From CALARM01 sp964431735 (lineage in GTDB: Bacteria > Vulcanimicrobiota > SpSt-956 > JAKJGF01), in contig CAYSLJ010000028.1 of NCBI GenBank assembly GCA_964431735.1, forward strand, positions 1 through 51,990: DNA of 51,990 nucleotides. The letters are read 5' to 3'. Both the position numbers and the translations under genes were made by a program. Positions 48,680 to 51,990 of the stretch are shown in pieces. The notes under the pieces were generated by a model that was not told the origin of the DNA, made no database searches, and was given only the letters and a program-made list of their open reading frames with translations. Every line of letters starts with the position of its first letter. The first letter of the stretch is position 1.

Positions 48680-50974
48680 GTGGACATCACAGAGATACAG
48701 AAACTGAATATATTAATAGATGAACTGTTGATGATGATAGATACAGTACCTGTACAGATGTGGTTTCTTACAGATATAGAGACTTATGGCCGTGTCAACC
48801 TCCATCATGCGGAATTTCTTGGCATGAAAAAGGAAGATATAGAATTCAAAAAACTTGAAGAATTCCTTCCCGGAGATATTGCCATGACATGCAAACAGTC
48901 AAACAGAGAGGTATTTGAGAGCAGAAATACAGTTTATTCGGAAGAATGGCTCTATAACTCAAAAGGAGAAAAACGTCTTATTGCAATCACCAAAACACCA
49001 GAATTCGATAAAAATAGAAAAGAAATTGAATATATTATTTGCTTCGGAAACGATATTACAGAAAGTAAACGTACTGAGGAACTTCTGGCTGATGAGCAAT
49101 GGCGAATGAAAAGTATTATAAAAGGAACCAATATCGGAACATGGGAGTGGAATGTTCAGACAGGAGAAACTATTTTCAATAAGAGGTGGGCCCAGATAGC
49201 AGGCTATACCCTGGATGAACTCAGGCCGATAAGTATTAAAACGTGGGAAAACCTGGTACACCCGGAGGACATGAAAAAATCAAAGGAACTGCTGGAACGT
49301 CACTTTTCAGGAGAACTGAAATACTATGACTGCGAATGCCGGATGAAACACAAAGACGGGCACTGGGTCTGGGTTCATGACAGGGGTCAGGTAATTACAC
49401 ACACAGATGATGGCAGGCCGCTCATGATGTTCGGAACCCATACGGATATTACAAAACGCAAGGAGGCAGAGCAAAAACTTCAGGATAATGAGAAACTTCT
49501 GCAAATCATCCTGTCAATCTCAAATTCTTTCATCACCATTGCTCCTGATGCAGTAGATGACGGAATTCAGCAGGCCATCAGTCAGCTCGGTGAATTCGGC
49601 GCAGTAGATCGGTGTTATGTTTTCCTCTTTGATGACAGAACAGAGATAAGTATAAGTAACACCCATGAATGGTGTGCAGATGGTATTGAATCACAGAAAT
49701 ACAACCTGCAAACTGTGCCGTCCGGTGCTATCCCATGGTGGATGGCCAGGCTCAGAGCCAATGAAGTAATCGACATACAGAGAGTTGAAGACTTGCCGCC
49801 TGAAGCATCATTGGAGAAGGAGATTCTGGAAGTACAATCAATCAAGTCAGTCCTTGTGGTGCCAATCAGTATTCAGAACAGATTGATTGGATTTCTGGGT
49901 TTCGATTCTGTCCGTCAATCTCATTCATGGCCTAAATATAACATAACACTGATCAGAATGATGGCAGATATTCTTGCCAATGCACTTGAAAGAAAAAGAA
50001 CAGAAACTATGCTGGTAGAAAGTGAAGAAAACTACCGCACCTTCTTTGAAACAATCGGAGATATGATTTTTGTCAGTAATACAGAAGGGCAGATTGTCTA
50101 CGCAAACAGTGCAACATCACAGAAACTCGGCTACAGTCTGGACGAACTCAGGACGATGCATATAATTGAAATGCATCCGCAATCATCCAGAGATGAAGCA
50201 GTAATAATAGTGTCAGACATGCTCTGTGGCAAACGCAATACCTGTCCCCTTCCTCTCGCAAATAAAAACGGGTCGATCATACCTGTGGAAACACGTATAT
50301 GGTTCGGGAAATGGAGCGGCGTAAATTGTATGTTCAGCATATCGAAAGATCTCACAAAGGAACAGGATGCTCTGCAGAAGTTCGATAAACTCTTCAGAAT
50401 GAACCCGGCACTCATGTCGGTGACAAGAACTATCGACAGGACACTGGTTGACATCAATGATGCCTTTCTGAACACCCTGGGATATTCAAAAGAAGAACTC
50501 ACAGGTAAAACCAGTAAAGAACTGAAGCTATTTGCAGATGCAGAGGAACTGGAACACATGATACAGATGATTGTAGAACATAGAAGTATCCGTGAATTCG
50601 AGACGAAACTGAAAACAAAAGACGGCCGTATCCGTGAAGGATTGATTTCAGGCGACATAATAGAAAGCCAGGGGGAAAGATATTTTCTGGCGGTAATGAT
50701 AGATATTACTGACAGAAAAAAAGCCGAAGCGGAACGTGAAAAAAACATTCAGGAACTGAAGAAAGCCATAGCAGAGATAAAAACATTAAAAGGTTTTATA
50801 CCGATCTGTGCCAGTTGTAAAAAAATCAGAAACGATAAAGGTTACTGGGAGCAGGTAGAAGCCTATGTTACCAGACATACGGAGGCTCGCTTCTCTCACG
50901 GTATCTGTCCTGAATGTGTGAAGAAACTATATTCTGATTTCTCATATAACGATGAAGATAACGGGATAAAGTGA
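48680..50974 (+). CDS. PAS/GAF multi-domain sensor with C-terminal zinc motif
   Basis: A 764-residue cytoplasmic protein, GTG start. Domains: PAS (about 15-130), PAS with PAC (about 140-262; NIGTWEWNVQTGE and GHWVWVHDRGQV), GAF (about 270-440), PAS (about 450-570; DMIFVSNTEGQIVYANSA), PAS (about 573-690), then a coiled coil and an end motif PICASCKKIRNDKGYW with HGICPECVKKLY. This CxxC/CxxC end is common on sensor proteins without a kinase domain; its action is unknown. No histidine kinase, GGDEF or helix-turn-helix output is present. Ligands could be redox cofactors or small molecules. Confidence 0.9.
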   Translation: MDITEIQKLNILIDELLMMIDTVPVQMWFLTDIETYGRVNLHHAEFLGMKKEDIEFKKLEEFLPGDIAMTCKQSNREVFESRNTVYSEEWLYNSKGEKRLIAITKTPEFDKNRKEIEYIICFGNDITESKRTEELLADEQWRMKSIIKGTNIGTWEWNVQTGETIFNKRWAQIAGYTLDELRPISIKTWENLVHPEDMKKSKELLERHFSGELKYYDCECRMKHKDGHWVWVHDRGQVITHTDDGRPLMMFGTHTDITKRKEAEQKLQDNEKLLQIILSISNSFITIAPDAVDDGIQQAISQLGEFGAVDRCYVFLFDDRTEISISNTHEWCADGIESQKYNLQTVPSGAIPWWMARLRANEVIDIQRVEDLPPEASLEKEILEVQSIKSVLVVPISIQNRLIGFLGFDSVRQSHSWPKYNITLIRMMADILANALERKRTETMLVESEENYRTFFETIGDMIFVSNTEGQIVYANSATSQKLGYSLDELRTMHIIEMHPQSSRDEAVIIVSDMLCGKRNTCPLPLANKNGSIIPVETRIWFGKWSGVNCMFSISKDLTKEQDALQKFDKLFRMNPALMSVTRTIDRTLVDINDAFLNTLGYSKEELTGKTSKELKLFADAEELEHMIQMIVEHRSIREFETKLKTKDGRIREGLISGDIIESQGERYFLAVMIDITDRKKAEAEREKNIQELKKAIAEIKTLKGFIPICASCKKIRNDKGYWEQVEAYVTRHTEARFSHGICPECVKKLYSDFSYNDEDNGIK

Positions 50975-51042
50975 AAAGAAGAGATAATCCGGGGAAGTTT
51001 ATAGAATTATTTATAAAATATCATTAAAGGAAGGAAAAATTT

Positions 51043-51876
51043 ATGAAAACCGGCAAACTTATTCTGTTTATTTCCATAATAACATTAATTTTATCTCCGG
51101 TAATATATGGAGAACCTTCTGATGATATTTCCCTGATGAAGATATGGGAAATTCTTAAAACAAAGGAATTCGTCGATCTCACACATGCTTTCAAACCGGG
51201 AATTCCTCACTGGCCCGGTTTCCCCGATGAGAAAAGAGAAACTCTATACTGGTATGACCCAGATGTTGGTTCACCTGGGAGTGGATTTTATGCCCAGTAT
51301 TACTGTCATGCAGGTCAATGGGGAACCCATGTCGATCCGCCTGTCCATTTTGCAAGAGGACTTCGCACAGTGGATCAAATTGACGTAAAAGAAATGATTA
51401 TGCCTCTGGTGGTTATCGATGTTCATGAAAAAGTCGAAAAAAATCCTGACTATACAATAACTATGGATGATGTAAAGGCATGGGAAGGAAAACACGGCAC
51501 CATTCCTGAAGGTGCCTTTGTGGCAATGAGAAGTGACTGGTCAAAAAGATGGCCTGATATGAACGCAATGGAAAATAAAGATGTTAAAGGTATTTCCCAT
51601 TATCCCGGATGGAGCTTGGAAGTTCTTAAATATCTCTATGAACATATAAAAATTACTGCTTCAGGCCATGAAACTACCGATACTGATCCCGGTCTTTCAA
51701 CCAGCAAAGATGACTACTCTCTGGAGACATATATACTGAAACAGAACCATTATCAGATAGAGCTTATTACAAATCTGGATAAGGTGCCTGAGTCAGGAGC
51801 ACTGGTGGTAGTAAGTTTTCCAAAACCGGAAGGCGGTTCAGGATTCCCGGCCAGGATTTTTGCCATAGTTCCATAA
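51043..51876 (+). CDS. Exported cyclase-family (kynurenine formamidase-like) hydrolase
   Basis: A 277-residue protein with a signal peptide (LILFISIITLILSPVIYG, cleavage after about residue 23). The cyclase-family metal site is HAGQWGTHVDPPVHF (about residues 89-103). Family members hydrolyse amide or ester bonds of small molecules such as N-formylkynurenine, or act as isatin hydrolase. The position outside the cytoplasm is unusual for tryptophan breakdown. AAAGGAAGG lies 8 bases before the ATG. It is 68 bases after the sensor gene on the same strand, so co-expression is possible. Confidence 0.9.
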   Translation: MKTGKLILFISIITLILSPVIYGEPSDDISLMKIWEILKTKEFVDLTHAFKPGIPHWPGFPDEKRETLYWYDPDVGSPGSGFYAQYYCHAGQWGTHVDPPVHFARGLRTVDQIDVKEMIMPLVVIDVHEKVEKNPDYTITMDDVKAWEGKHGTIPEGAFVAMRSDWSKRWPDMNAMENKDVKGISHYPGWSLEVLKYLYEHIKITASGHETTDTDPGLSTSKDDYSLETYILKQNHYQIELITNLDKVPESGALVVVSFPKPEGGSGFPARIFAIVP

Positions 51877-51990
51877 CGTATCCCCTGTATCCCCGGTCAG
51901 GCGATCCCGGTTCAAATCCGTCGGACGAGTAACTATTAGGGGTTGTCAAGAAATAACCCAATCATATTTACGTCTATATCGTGACGCGTC
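51877..51990. other. 3' flank with partial GC-rich repeat, copy D
   Basis: The last 12 bases (TCGTGACGCGTC at 51979-51990) match the start of the repeat core and are cut by the window end, so a fourth copy probably continues outside. Bases 51900-51935 contain GGTTCAAATCC, which recalls a tRNA T-loop, but the stem does not pair fully and no tRNA can be built. Confidence 0.5.

Noticed and set aside
51890..51935. tRNA-like GGTTCAAATCC near the end of the window
   Set aside because: The flanking T-stem pairs at only three of five positions and no acceptor, D or anticodon arm can be built upstream, where the cyclase gene ends.

Overview
The window is about 52 kb of AT-rich bacterial DNA with strong AGGAGG-type ribosome binding sites, many lipoprotein or signal-peptide style N-termini, and a large accessory load. 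No rRNA, tRNA or universal marker gene is present, so I cannot name the phylum. The mix (WG-repeat protein, PAS/GAF sensor ending in a CxxC pair, ABC permease fused to an M1-type peptidase, Rpn nucleases, IscB) fits an environmental, probably anaerobic, low-GC bacterium. A 100-N run at 30611-30710 shows this is a scaffolded assembly, probably a metagenome-derived one. The runs on each side of the Ns are identical, so the gap is almost certainly false.

Layout. (1) 0.2-3.9 kb, minus strand: a tyrosine/dual-specificity phosphatase, a DUF2809-like membrane protein, a broken metallophosphatase, a Fic AMP-transferase with a palindromic operator, and a Phd antitoxin followed by the wreck of its PIN toxin. 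(2) 4.2-10.7 kb, plus strand: an unrecognised 701-residue protein, an exported 11-repeat WG protein, a GC-richer patch that may hold a folded RNA, two translationally coupled proteins each carrying two Hfq/Sm-like domains, and a TPR lipoprotein cut by a short element with 38-bp inverted ends. (3) 10.7-12.1 kb: tandem repeat, a second miniature element, and a tyrosine recombinase with nearby palindromes. (4) 12.1-35.7 kb, all minus strand: a defence island. Its backbone is a non-canonical BREX-like operon, read from upstream to downstream as RadC-N/BrxA-like protein, degenerate BrxF-like protein, zinc-ribbon DNA methyltransferase, very large BrxC/PglY-like ATPase, PglZ, BrxL, then a two-gene module of a calcineurin-phosphoesterase/P-loop NTPase and a 1025-residue helical-repeat protein. 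Cargo sits between the backbone genes: a BrnT-like toxin pair, a complete IscB with an upstream omega-RNA, orphan VapB-like antitoxins, an MNT/HEPN pair and an Rpn nuclease. (5) 35.7-38.3 kb: gene remnants and a complete IS3-family element. (6) 38.4-42.9 kb: an ABC ATPase coupled to a permease/M1-peptidase fusion. (7) 42.9-43.6 kb: a truncated Rpn gene joined to the 3' relic of a second iscB. (8) 43.7-51.9 kb: a nucleoside-deoxyribosyltransferase-like protein, a DJ-1/PfpI protein, an acetyltransferase, a methyltransferase and a hydrolase bracketed by inverted copies of a roughly 95-bp GC-rich repeat, a PAS/GAF sensor and an exported cyclase-family hydrolase.

Most interesting: the hybrid BREX-like locus with BrxL, an alpha-order methyltransferase and a RadC-N fusion; the phosphoesterase-NTPase plus helical-repeat pair attached to its end; the paired tandem Hfq-like proteins; and an intact IscB/omega-RNA lodged inside the island with a fossil copy about 10 kb away.
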